From an uncultured Clostridia bacterium (GTDB taxonomy: Bacteria > Bacillota > Clostridia > Lachnospirales > Lachnospiraceae): a stretch of 15,874 nucleotides of DNA. The DNA lies in the NCBI GenBank assembly GCA_946186175.1, contig CAMHMG010000040.1:1-15874 (forward strand), read 5' to 3'. Below the pieces are notes generated by a model. The model did not search any database and was not told the DNA's origin. It was given only the letters and a program-made list of their open reading frames with translations. A program made the position numbers and the translations under genes. Below are positions 1 to 7,397 of this stretch, piece by piece; the stretch's first letter is position 1; each line of letters starts with the position of its first letter.

Positions 1-23
1 GAAGAACATCTATCAACGAATAG

Positions 24-31
24 AAGGAGAT
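24..31 (+). promoter_or_regulatory. Ribosome binding site of the PRPP synthase gene
   Basis: The AAGGAGAT sequence lies about 6 bases before the ATG at 38. It is a near-consensus Shine-Dalgarno site and supports that start. The promoter is not within the 37 bases available. Confidence 0.8.
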
Positions 32-37
32 AAAATC

Positions 38-1231
38 ATGCCAAAAGACAGCCATTTACTATCAACCATACCTGTAGGACCTTTAGGAATTGTAGCAATG
101 GATAGCTGCACAGAGCTTGGAGAGAGAGTAGACTACTATTTGAGGAAATGGAGAGCTGAACGCCAGTTTAACGAAAAATCAACTATCGCCTTTAATGGAT
201 ACGCAAAAGACTCTTATCTTGTCAAATCTCACTGCCCACGTTTTGCATCCGGAGAAGCCAAAGGAGAGGTATTGGAATCCGTAAGAGGAAAGGACCTCTA
301 TCTCATGGTGGATGTAACTAATTACAGTATTGAGTACTCTATGTATGGTAAGAAATGTCCAATGTCACCGGATGATCATTATTCTGATTTGAAAAGAATA
401 ATTGCCGCATCCGCAGGCAAGGCCAGACAGATTACAGTTATAATGCCTTTCTTATATGAGAGCAGACAGCATAAAAGAAGCGGACGTGAATCTTTAGACT
501 GTGCTATGGGACTTCAGGAGCTTGCATCTTTAGGTGTTGACAATATTATTACATTTGATGCACACGATCCACGAGTACAAATGGCTATTCCAAGACATGG
601 TTTTGAGAACATACGTCCAACCTATCAGTTTTTAAAAGCTCTGTTGAAATCAACACCGGACTTAGAGCTTTCCAAAGAACATCTGATGGTAATAAGCCCT
701 GACGAGGGAGCCATGAATCGTGCCATATATTTTGCTAACGTTCTTGGAGTTGATGTAGGAATGTTTTATAAGAGACGTGATTACAGCAGGGTTGTCAACG
801 GAAGAAATCCTATTGTTGCTCATGAATTCTTAGGAGATTCCGTAGAAAATAAGGATGTTATCATTATAGACGATATGATCTCTTCAGGAGAGAGCATGTT
901 AGATGTTGCAAGACAGTTAAAGGCCAGAAAGGCTAAACGTGTATTTGCGGTTTCAACCTTCGGTCTGTTCACCAACGGACTTGATGATTTTGATAAAGCC
1001 AAAGAAGAGGGTATAATAGAAAAGGTAGTGACAACCAATCTCACCTACCGTACAGATGAATTATTACATCGCGATTGGTACATAACTGCTGACATGAGCA
1101 AGTATATTGCTTTGCTTATAGACCACTTGAACCATGATGTTTCAATATCTGACATTCTTGATCCAAATGATCGTATCACCGATCGAATCAATGAATACAG
1201 ACAGTCACACACAATACGTGAAAACTTCTAA
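38..1231 (+). CDS. prs: Ribose-phosphate pyrophosphokinase (PRPP synthase), long form
   Basis: Makes 5-phosphoribosyl-1-pyrophosphate from ribose 5-phosphate and ATP in the cytoplasm, feeding purine, pyrimidine, NAD, histidine and tryptophan synthesis. At 397 aa it is longer than the usual 310-320 aa. Family landmarks are visible: an ESRQHKR stretch (residues 141-147) matching the ATP-binding RQD/RK region, FDAHDP (173-178) in the metal-binding DxH position, SPDEGAMNRA (220-229), and the PRPP-binding loop IIIDDMISSGES (275-286). The extra length comes from an N-terminal extension of about 45 residues and extra residues near 95-118 before the ATP-binding region. The ATG at 38 has a strong ribosome binding site. 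It is convergent with the PBP gene. Function is clear from motifs. Whether the divergent loop alters phosphate/ADP regulation is unknown; the non-canonical loop suggests a distinct subclass. Confidence 0.93.
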   Translation: MPKDSHLLSTIPVGPLGIVAMDSCTELGERVDYYLRKWRAERQFNEKSTIAFNGYAKDSYLVKSHCPRFASGEAKGEVLESVRGKDLYLMVDVTNYSIEYSMYGKKCPMSPDDHYSDLKRIIAASAGKARQITVIMPFLYESRQHKRSGRESLDCAMGLQELASLGVDNIITFDAHDPRVQMAIPRHGFENIRPTYQFLKALLKSTPDLELSKEHLMVISPDEGAMNRAIYFANVLGVDVGMFYKRRDYSRVVNGRNPIVAHEFLGDSVENKDVIIIDDMISSGESMLDVARQLKARKAKRVFAVSTFGLFTNGLDDFDKAKEEGIIEKVVTTNLTYRTDELLHRDWYITADMSKYIALLIDHLNHDVSISDILDPNDRITDRINEYRQSHTIRENF

Positions 1232-1260
1232 CCTATGGTTTGGTTTATCATCTTATATAA

Positions 1261-1292
1261 AAACACGCATCATTTTTTGATGCGTGTTTTTT
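1261..1292. terminator. Bidirectional rho-independent terminator between prs and the PBP gene
   Basis: A 12-bp perfect stem (AAACACGCATCA, 1261-1272, with TGATGCGTGTTT, 1278-1289) has a T5 loop. On the + strand it runs into T6, and on the minus strand the stem end gives TTTTTATA. It lies between two convergent genes, so it probably serves both. Confidence 0.9.
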
Positions 1293-1314
1293 AATACTAA
1301 TTTAATAACTACTT

Positions 1315-3768
1315 TTATTGACCTTCAACAACCGGAGCATCTGTTGCAGGAGCTTCTGTTTGCGGTGCCTCTGTAGGTGGTGCCTCTGTCTGTGGCGCTT
1401 CTGTCTGCGGTGCCTCTGTCTGCGGTGCATCTGTCTGCGGTGCATCTGTAGGTGCTTCTGTATTCTCCTCAGCAGTATAACCTTCTACCTCAGTTGTCTT
1501 CTCTTTCTTCTTTTTCTTTTTTTTCTTTTTATCTTTATCCTCTGAGTCTTCTGATTTTGATCTTGTATCCTTCCAATCCTTTGTTGAACGTACCCACTCA
1601 TAGTCAGGGAAGCCGATATCTTCAAGTCCCTCATTAATTTCTGTCATGAAATTATGCCATATCTTACCCGGATATGTAGAACCCCATAAACCTCTTGTCT
1701 GCTGCGGAGTATCGTACCCAACCCAGACACTCGTTGTATAATACGGAGTAAATGCACAGAACCATCCATCTGTATTATTGTCTGTTGTTCCGGTCTTACC
1801 GGCACATGACATTCCCGGAATTCCAAGTCCGCTCGCTGTTCCTCCTGTAAACACTCCCTTAAGCATTGAGGTCATCATCCTGCAGGCATTTAATTCATAT
1901 ACCTGTTTAGATTTCACCTTATCCTCTACAATGACATTACCCTGTGCATCCGTAATCTCTCGAATACATGTAGGCTTTCTGAACTCGCCATCGTTCTCGA
2001 TAGTAGAATAACCTGACGCCATCTCAACAGTTGTGGCACCATATGTCAGACCTCCAAGACATGCCGCCATATTCTGTCTGTCTTCAATGGTAAGATAATT
2101 GAAATTCATCTTTAACAGATAATCAGCACCAACCTGAGGAGTAAGCTGCCCAAACAATCTGTATGCAACAACGTTCTTAGATGCAGCAACGGCCTGTGCA
2201 AGCGATATCATCCCCGAATATGATCTACCTGAATTTTCCGGCATCTTTGCCTCTTCAAAAGGATTATCATCAACTGTCGTAGATGGTGTGTATCCTCTTT
2301 CAAGCTGAGGTGTGTATACGATCAACGGCTTGATCGTGCTACCTGGCTGTCTGGCACTTTGATATGCACGGTTAAGACTGTAGCCCTGAATCTCTTTCTG
2401 AGTTCTTCCTCCAACGATAGCAACTACACGTCCTGTTGAATTATCTATACAGGTTGAAGCTCCCTGCAGACGGTATATACCTGTATCAGGATCCTTGTCC
2501 TCATCCATTGAAAGCACATCATCAACAGTATCCTGTAAAATCTTCTGTTTCTTGGTATCAATAGTTGTATATATACGATAGCCGCCTGTGTATAGGCTTG
2601 CATAATACTCATCGTATGCTTCTCTGTATCTGGCATTATACTCATGCTGCTCATCTATGGTATCGAATTTATATTGGAACTTGAAACCATTAGCTTCCAT
2701 AAGTGCTTCAGTAGCACAGAAATTAGAAAATGTTTCTATATAATCGTGACTGACCTGTTTCGGTGTTACTAATTCTATATTCTCCTCTAATGCCATCTCA
2801 AGCTCAATATCATTGATGTATCCAAGCTCATGCATATCTTTAAGTATCTTATCTCTACGCTCTATAGTATGATCATAATTAGATCTTGGATCATAGTAGC
2901 TCGGACTGTTTGGAATTGCACACAGAAATGCTGCCTCAGAAATTGAAACCTCATCAAGATCCTTGTTGAAATATCCTTTAGCTGCAGCTCCTATTCCATA
3001 ATAACTGTTTGCAAAGAAAATATTGTTAAGATAATACTCTAATATCTGCTGCTTGGTGTACTTCTTTTCCAATTCCCATGCAATAAATATTTCTTTGATT
3101 TTTCTTTCCCATTTCAGCTTCTCATCTGTGTTTTCTTCCTTTGTTTCCTTAGTAAGGAATATTCCCCTCGCAAGCTGCTGTGTTATTGTACTTGCACCCT
3201 GCGTTGCACTCTTGGTCTGAAAGAGAATATATGAAGCTCTGGCTATACCCTCATAGTCTACACCATTATGTTCATAGAATCTTCTATCCTCTACCGCAAC
3301 CATAGCCTCTACAAAAGCAGGTGGAATCTCGTCATAGGTCTTATAATATACCTCTTTCTCACCCGTCACTTCACGCAGCTTTTTACCATTTGTGTCATAA
3401 ACAATAGAGGTCTCATCCTGGCGGAATGTCTCTGGCGTCGAGTCTGCAACAACCTCTATAGCGGCATCTCTGTATTTGATGAAATATTTACCGAATCTCT
3501 CATACACATAATATCCGCCTATAACAACCACTAACAGAAAGATTACAAGAAGATAACTTAGAATGATCCTTCTGACTCTTTTTCTCTTCTTACGACGTTC
3601 TTTCCTAGCCTGTCTCTTCTTGGCTTTTTCAACATCTTTAGGTGTCTTTTCTTTCTTATCTGATGTTTTATTATCCTGTGTTACTTTGGACTGCTCACTT
3701 TTCTTTTGAGTATTCTGGGAAGTATTACTACTCCCCTTTCCTGTAGTAGTCTTTTTGTAATCAGCCAT
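1315..3768 (-). CDS. Class A penicillin-binding protein (PBP1A-like glycosyltransferase/transpeptidase)
   Basis: Bifunctional peptidoglycan synthase: it polymerises glycan from lipid II and cross-links stem peptides outside the membrane. Of 817 aa, residues 1-67 are a very Lys/Arg-rich cytoplasmic segment, with one transmembrane helix at about 68-88. The GT51 domain shows the catalytic Glu in EDRRFYEHNG (E160), GASTITQQLARG (191-202) and the RKIKEIFIAWELEKKY stretch (222-237). The transpeptidase domain shows SxxK (S477-T-I-K480), SxN (S530-K-N532) and KTGTT (658-662). The C-terminal tail has nine consecutive Lys (747-755) and then Thr/Glu/Ala/Pro pentad repeats (about 770-812), probably a disordered wall-spanning tail. 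The ATG at 3768 follows GAGGT at about 6 bases. It starts 33 bases after the stop of the upstream ATPase gene, so it is likely co-transcribed with it. Confidence 0.95.
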   Translation of the reverse strand: MADYKKTTTGKGSSNTSQNTQKKSEQSKVTQDNKTSDKKEKTPKDVEKAKKRQARKERRKKRKRVRRIILSYLLVIFLLVVVIGGYYVYERFGKYFIKYRDAAIEVVADSTPETFRQDETSIVYDTNGKKLREVTGEKEVYYKTYDEIPPAFVEAMVAVEDRRFYEHNGVDYEGIARASYILFQTKSATQGASTITQQLARGIFLTKETKEENTDEKLKWERKIKEIFIAWELEKKYTKQQILEYYLNNIFFANSYYGIGAAAKGYFNKDLDEVSISEAAFLCAIPNSPSYYDPRSNYDHTIERRDKILKDMHELGYINDIELEMALEENIELVTPKQVSHDYIETFSNFCATEALMEANGFKFQYKFDTIDEQHEYNARYREAYDEYYASLYTGGYRIYTTIDTKKQKILQDTVDDVLSMDEDKDPDTGIYRLQGASTCIDNSTGRVVAIVGGRTQKEIQGYSLNRAYQSARQPGSTIKPLIVYTPQLERGYTPSTTVDDNPFEEAKMPENSGRSYSGMISLAQAVAASKNVVAYRLFGQLTPQVGADYLLKMNFNYLTIEDRQNMAACLGGLTYGATTVEMASGYSTIENDGEFRKPTCIREITDAQGNVIVEDKVKSKQVYELNACRMMTSMLKGVFTGGTASGLGIPGMSCAGKTGTTDNNTDGWFCAFTPYYTTSVWVGYDTPQQTRGLWGSTYPGKIWHNFMTEINEGLEDIGFPDYEWVRSTKDWKDTRSKSEDSEDKDKKKKKKKKKEKTTEVEGYTAEENTEAPTDAPQTDAPQTEAPQTEAPQTEAPPTEAPQTEAPATDAPVVEGQ
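1330..1461 (-). repeat. In-frame 15-bp tandem repeats encoding the TEAPQ/TDAPQ tail of the PBP
   Basis: About eight imperfect 15-bp units encode Thr-Glu/Asp-Ala-Pro-Gln/Pro pentads at the PBP C-terminus. The repeat keeps the reading frame, so copy number can vary without truncating the protein. Confidence 0.85.
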
Positions 3769-3801
3769 AATTTACCTCATTTCCAGCTTTCCATACATTA
3801 T

Positions 3802-5490
3802 TTATAAAGCAATTGAATAGTTAGGAACATTTAACCTGTTGAAAATGTCCTGAATATTAAGATTAGTTGTAAATATAATAATTTGACGATTAAGATATTC
3901 ACCTATACATGAGAGAGTCTCATATAATCTCTGCTCATCATATGTAACAAAAATATCATCTATTATTATAGGCAACTCCTCAGTTATGATCACATTAGCT
4001 ATCGACAATCTTAATGCCAAATATATCTGCTCTATTGTGCCGGCACTTAAGTAATCCATACTAATAAATGAATTGCCGCTCTTAACCATAACTCTTAATT
4101 GGTCATCTATACGTACTTCAGTATATTTACCCTCTGTAATCTTAGATATGATCTCTGAAACCTGTGCATTAAGCACGCCTCCAAATGAATCATATATTTC
4201 TTCAGAAAGTTCCTGTATATTCTTAATTGCAAGATCAATAGCCTGAAGCTCAATAAGATTAGATGCATTCTTAGTCTTAAGATCATTGATCTGCTTCATA
4301 TATTCTTCCTGTGCGTTCCGTTCTTTAATTATCTCCTCCTGCTTAAGCTTAAGTTCTGAAAGCTTATTAACAACATCCGTTTTTTTAGTATCATCATTAT
4401 TAGTAGAACTTTCGCTTTGTGCCTCTTTAAAGCCCTGCTCAATCTCAAGTTCTTCTAAGAGCTTATAAAGCTCGCCTCTTCTGACAAACACACGAATTGT
4501 GGTAAGTCCCGAAAGCAGAATTCCAAAAATGATTATTCCCATCTTTACCTGCGGAACATTAGTTGGAATCACATATGCGACACCAACAAAAACAGCTGCC
4601 AGCAAAAGTGCTAAGAGTAATATAACAAATGCATTGTCTAATACACTCTTCTTGCCCATATTGCGAAGCATGTTGATATCTTTTTCTCTTTTGGTCAGAG
4701 GATTTAGCGCTTCTTTTCTCTTCTGTTCTTCCTCTTTGAGCTTCTTCTGTCTCTCTTCTTCCTCTTCGACAGCAGCATTCTTGATAGGAGTAAATTCTAA
4801 CTTGCCTTCTGATGGATTATTAAGTTCTTCTTCTACCTTCTTATATTCCTCCATCGCAGCATTAAGCTCTCCGTCAAAATCTCTATCAAGCTGCAACTTT
4901 GATGTTAATTCTGCTAATTTGGCATCATACTCCTTATCAACGAACTCTTTCCTTTTATTCTTAAGTTCTACTATGGCACCAACAGCATCTATCTCACCGT
5001 TCTTTGAAGAAGCCATATTGACAATATAATTATTCAATTTGTCGGCTATCTCTTTATCTGTAGCAGCCTCCTGCTGACCAATACATATAGTATTGATATA
5101 TGTACTCTTATCTGTATCGATCACCGTCCCGCAAAGGCTGTGATCTTTTTTCAACAGAATTTCTCTTCCCGTATCCAAATTTCTCAAAACAGTTTTCTTT
5201 TCATTTTTCGAGAAATTTCTCTCAACTATATATTCACCATCATCTGTGGAGAATTCCATTGAACCGGAATACGCAGAACCGTTAATAGGTCTTCTTTTTT
5301 CGTAGTGATCAAATCTTGCTCCGACTCCTCTTGACTTGTCAATTCCATAGATCATATCTATAATAAAGTCCTTAATTGTTGTCTTTCCGGCTTCATTAGC
5401 TCCGTATATAATATTAATTCCGGGAGTGAGTGAAATATCTTTTTCATGGAATTTCCCAAAATCCTGTAAATGCAACTTATTAATTCTCAT
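3802..5490 (-). CDS. YhaN/SbcC-like AAA ATPase, short and with two transmembrane helices
   Basis: An SMC/Rad50-type ATPase expected to pair with the SbcD-like phosphoesterase encoded just upstream. The N-terminal half-site reads MRINKLHLQDFGKF and has Walker A G30-ANEAG-K36-T37. The C-terminal half has an ABC signature LSAGT (481-485) and Walker B LPIIIDDIF (506-514), where the paired DD is as in YhaN/RecF-type proteins. Between them lie two charged coiled-coil arms (about 170-275 and 340-430), interrupted by two hydrophobic helices at about 287-307 and 316-334. At 562 aa it is much shorter than typical SbcC/YhaN proteins (about 900-1000 aa); both arms are short. At the usual switch histidine after the last strand (IIIFTTN) an Asn (N543) is seen. 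The ATG at 5490 follows TGGAGAAAAG. Nuclease-partner function is inferred from pairing. Confidence 0.85.
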   Translation of the reverse strand: MRINKLHLQDFGKFHEKDISLTPGINIIYGANEAGKTTIKDFIIDMIYGIDKSRGVGARFDHYEKRRPINGSAYSGSMEFSTDDGEYIVERNFSKNEKKTVLRNLDTGREILLKKDHSLCGTVIDTDKSTYINTICIGQQEAATDKEIADKLNNYIVNMASSKNGEIDAVGAIVELKNKRKEFVDKEYDAKLAELTSKLQLDRDFDGELNAAMEEYKKVEEELNNPSEGKLEFTPIKNAAVEEEEERQKKLKEEEQKRKEALNPLTKREKDINMLRNMGKKSVLDNAFVILLLALLLAAVFVGVAYVIPTNVPQVKMGIIIFGILLSGLTTIRVFVRRGELYKLLEELEIEQGFKEAQSESSTNNDDTKKTDVVNKLSELKLKQEEIIKERNAQEEYMKQINDLKTKNASNLIELQAIDLAIKNIQELSEEIYDSFGGVLNAQVSEIISKITEGKYTEVRIDDQLRVMVKSGNSFISMDYLSAGTIEQIYLALRLSIANVIITEELPIIIDDIFVTYDEQRLYETLSCIGEYLNRQIIIFTTNLNIQDIFNRLNVPNYSIAL

Positions 5491-5575
5491 CTTTTCTCCA
5501 ATCCGTTTCCTACCAACTTCTGTATCTATTCAGCTATGCTTCATAATTCTACCTGAACAGTTACCAACTTCTTAA
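5491..5575. other. Short spacer within the YhaO/YhaN-like pair
   Basis: 85 bases separate the two genes. It holds the ribosome binding site GGAGAAAAG of the ATPase gene and an 11-bp direct repeat TACCAACTTCT (5511-5521 and 5562-5572). No terminator is visible, so read-through is expected. Confidence 0.6.
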
Positions 5576-6634
5576 CTATTGCGCGTTTTTTAAAAGAACG
5601 TCAAGTCCATAGTTAACAGCCTTCTTATATATCTCATCATTATAATAATTATCAGCTAATTGATTGACAAATCTACCAATAAGATTATCCTGATTATCCT
5701 GATATATCATATTGATGTCATATTCATCCCGACTGTCTTCAGTAACGACCTCATAAATATTATATTTGTTTATGAGATTTGTGAAGTCGAAAACATCATG
5801 GTTATGGTTATGACCTTTCACAAGAATACGATATATATTATTCTCTCCAAGATTTCTGATCTGCCTGTCAAGAAGATCATTGATCATTGCCGGTGAATGA
5901 TCCGGTTTAATATTGATCAGCAGATTCATGTATGTACGCTTTGCAACCGGAACGAACTGTGTTTTGACAATTCCGTCATATACCTCTCCGTATATATATC
6001 CTCTTGCACCTGTATCGGTGTAATCTATCGGTTCAAGAGATCCACACATGATAACCTGATTTTCTTTAATTATCTCCGGCTTATGGATATGTCCTAAGGC
6101 AACATAATCAAAGTTTGTTTCACGAAGAGTCTTCTTGCTGAACGGACAGTGTCTTGCATCTCCTCCATGTGCTAATAAAATATTAAATGCACCCTGTTTG
6201 GCGGGTTTGATATGATCGATGATATCTTCCGTATTCTCTTTGCTGTTATATGAGAAACCTGTAACACAGGTATTGATGTCCTTCATAAATACATTACTTA
6301 TCTTATCAGCAGATAAACATATTGTCTTTGACGAGAACTGATAGGTTGCCATAGGGCTATCCGGTTTCATGTAATCATGATTACCTGCAATTATTATAGT
6401 CTTAGTATTAGTCAGCTTAGAAAGCATATAATCCACATCTCTAAGCATTCCTACAGATGGCGGCATATGAAACAAATCACCTGCTATCAACAACAGATCA
6501 ACCTGTCTGCTCTTTGCATCTTCAATAACCCTAACAAAAGTTTCCTTTATCTCCTGTTCTCTGGCCTCGCTCCACGGTTTCCCCTTATCAGGCTGTATTC
6601 CCAGATGAACATCTGCCATGTGAATGAATTTCAT
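5576..6634 (-). CDS. SbcD/YhaO-like metallophosphoesterase (putative DNA exonuclease subunit)
   Basis: Calcineurin-type phosphoesterase of the SbcD/Mre11/YhaO group, expected to cut DNA with two metal ions when joined to the adjacent SbcC-like ATPase. From the ATG at 6634 the protein is 352 aa. Metal-ligand motifs appear in order: D8-x-H10 (MADVHLG), GD (52-53), GNHD (84-87), H156 in LLAHGG, and GHIH (181-184). The C-terminal 130 residues form the less conserved capping region. A longer reading begins at a TTG at 6655. I prefer the ATG because MKFIHMAD is the family N-terminus and the AAAGAGG/GCAGG purine run lies just upstream of it. A predicted promoter lies about 118 bases further upstream. 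It is 85 bases before its ATPase partner, the conserved gene order of such pairs. Confidence 0.9.
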   Translation of the reverse strand: MKFIHMADVHLGIQPDKGKPWSEAREQEIKETFVRVIEDAKSRQVDLLLIAGDLFHMPPSVGMLRDVDYMLSKLTNTKTIIIAGNHDYMKPDSPMATYQFSSKTICLSADKISNVFMKDINTCVTGFSYNSKENTEDIIDHIKPAKQGAFNILLAHGGDARHCPFSKKTLRETNFDYVALGHIHKPEIIKENQVIMCGSLEPIDYTDTGARGYIYGEVYDGIVKTQFVPVAKRTYMNLLINIKPDHSPAMINDLLDRQIRNLGENNIYRILVKGHNHNHDVFDFTNLINKYNIYEVVTEDSRDEYDINMIYQDNQDNLIGRFVNQLADNYYNDEIYKKAVNYGLDVLLKNAQ

Positions 6635-6686
6635 GTCTGTACCTGCCTCTTTCAATTACTTAATTCTTATTTAATACTTATTATTT

Positions 6687-6714
6687 AGCACGCTATAAAG
6701 TCATATAGCCTGCT
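6687..6714 (-). other. Leader hairpin upstream of the YhaO-like gene
   Basis: AGCA-C-GCTATA / TATAGC-C-TGCT gives a 10-bp stem with one mismatch and a 6-base loop. It lies in the predicted 5' untranslated leader. It is followed by GTTTT only on the + strand, where no gene precedes it, so it is better read as leader structure than as a terminator. Confidence 0.45.
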
Positions 6715-6758
6715 GTTTTACACATAAGACCATACGACTCTATAAATAAATCTTATAC

Positions 6759-6787
6759 ATTATAGTAGATTTTACCGATAAAGGCAA
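6759..6787 (-). promoter_or_regulatory. Sigma-A-type promoter for the YhaO-YhaN-PBP unit
   Basis: On the minus strand, TTGCCT (6787-6782), a 17-base spacer and a perfect TATAAT (6764-6759). Transcription would begin near 6752. The -10 box sits inside an imperfect dyad (6750-6770, ATCT...AGAT with inner TA...TA), a possible operator. Confidence 0.75.
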
Positions 6788-6825
6788 ATATTTTTATCAA
6801 AAACGTTGATTTTAATATTTTTACT

Positions 6826-6923
6826 GTTACTATTCTCAGTTACAATATAAGCTATGATTAGTGTTCAAACGTGCAAGCACGTTGAGACACTAATCATTAC
6901 TTATATTGACTGTGAATAGTAAC
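6826..6923. repeat. 98-bp near-perfect palindrome (MITE-like or giant hairpin)
   Basis: Paired arms in order from the outside: GTTACTATTC (6826-6835)/GAATAGTAAC (6914-6923), CAGT/ACTG (6837-6840/6909-6912), AATATAAG (6844-6851)/CTTATATT (6900-6907), ATGATTAGTGT (6854-6864)/ACACTAATCAT (6887-6897), and ACGTGC/GCACGT (6869-6874/6877-6882) around an AA loop. It begins one base after the BlaI-like stop codon. Neither side carries a clear T-tract, so it is not a classic terminator. Terminal inverted repeats without a coding region resemble a miniature inverted-repeat element, but no clear target duplication is visible. Confidence 0.85.
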
Positions 6924-6924
6924 T

Positions 6925-7305
6925 TTAAACCTTTAACATATTAATAAGTTCTTTCATCTGTTCATCCGTTAAATGTGCGCCTGTAATAAGTGTAGCCAAC
7001 GCATGTGCCTGATTACCTGCAAAATAACTGTCTGCAAAATGTCTGCTCTTTGCTTTCAAACATTCGTCCTTAGTCTTTACCGAAAAATAATGATATATCC
7101 TCGAATCTCTCTCATCAACTGTATAATCCAGTATACCTTTCTGACAAAGACGATTGATAAGAACTCGTATTGTCTTAGGTGACAGGCTTTTGTCTCCCTG
7201 CTCCATACCTTTGATTATTTCATGAGATGTCAGACTTTCATTACTTGCCCACACAATCTCCATAACCTGCCATTCTGTCTCACTGGGTGTATGTTGTTGC
7301 TCCAT
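6925..7305 (-). CDS. BlaI/MecI/CopY-family transcriptional repressor
   Basis: A 126-aa winged-helix repressor of the penicillinase-repressor family. Such proteins bind DNA as dimers and, in the known Bla/Mec systems, are cleaved by a sensor peptidase when beta-lactams are present. The N-terminal PSETEWQVMEIVW (7-19), the recognition-helix region SPKTIRVLINRLCQKG (42-57) and the wing YTVDERDSRIYHYF (60-73) are typical; the C-terminal 45 residues would be the dimerisation part. The ATG at 7305 is preceded by AAGAGGAG. No BlaR1/MecR1 gene lies in the window. It follows the FecR gene by 92 bases and precedes the YhaO-YhaN-PBP unit, a plausible target. The ligand and the operator are unknown. Confidence 0.9.
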   Translation of the reverse strand: MEQQHTPSETEWQVMEIVWASNESLTSHEIIKGMEQGDKSLSPKTIRVLINRLCQKGILDYTVDERDSRIYHYFSVKTKDECLKAKSRHFADSYFAGNQAHALATLITGAHLTDEQMKELINMLKV

Positions 7306-7397
7306 TATTCAATCTCCTCTTAATAAAAAACTACAATAAGATATCTAAAACAATTTATTGACCACTTCTATTCCATCATCTATCAGTGCGGCAAAAA

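Noticed and set aside
4499..5029. Open frame on the + strand, 176 codons, Ser/Leu-rich
   Set aside because: Antisense to the Glu/Lys-rich coiled coil of the YhaN-like gene, which has all ATPase motifs; no domain recognised.
5511..5572. 11-bp direct repeat TACCAACTTCT as an insertion footprint or operator
   Set aside because: Too short and isolated; no inverted repeats or element between the copies.
6635..6655. N-terminal extension of the YhaO-like protein from a TTG
   Set aside because: The extra seven residues have no family match and the purine-rich ribosome binding site fits the ATG at 6634.
6687..6714. Hairpin followed by GTTTT on the + strand as a terminator
   Set aside because: No + strand gene precedes it and the T-run is short; it fits a leader structure of the minus-strand operon better.
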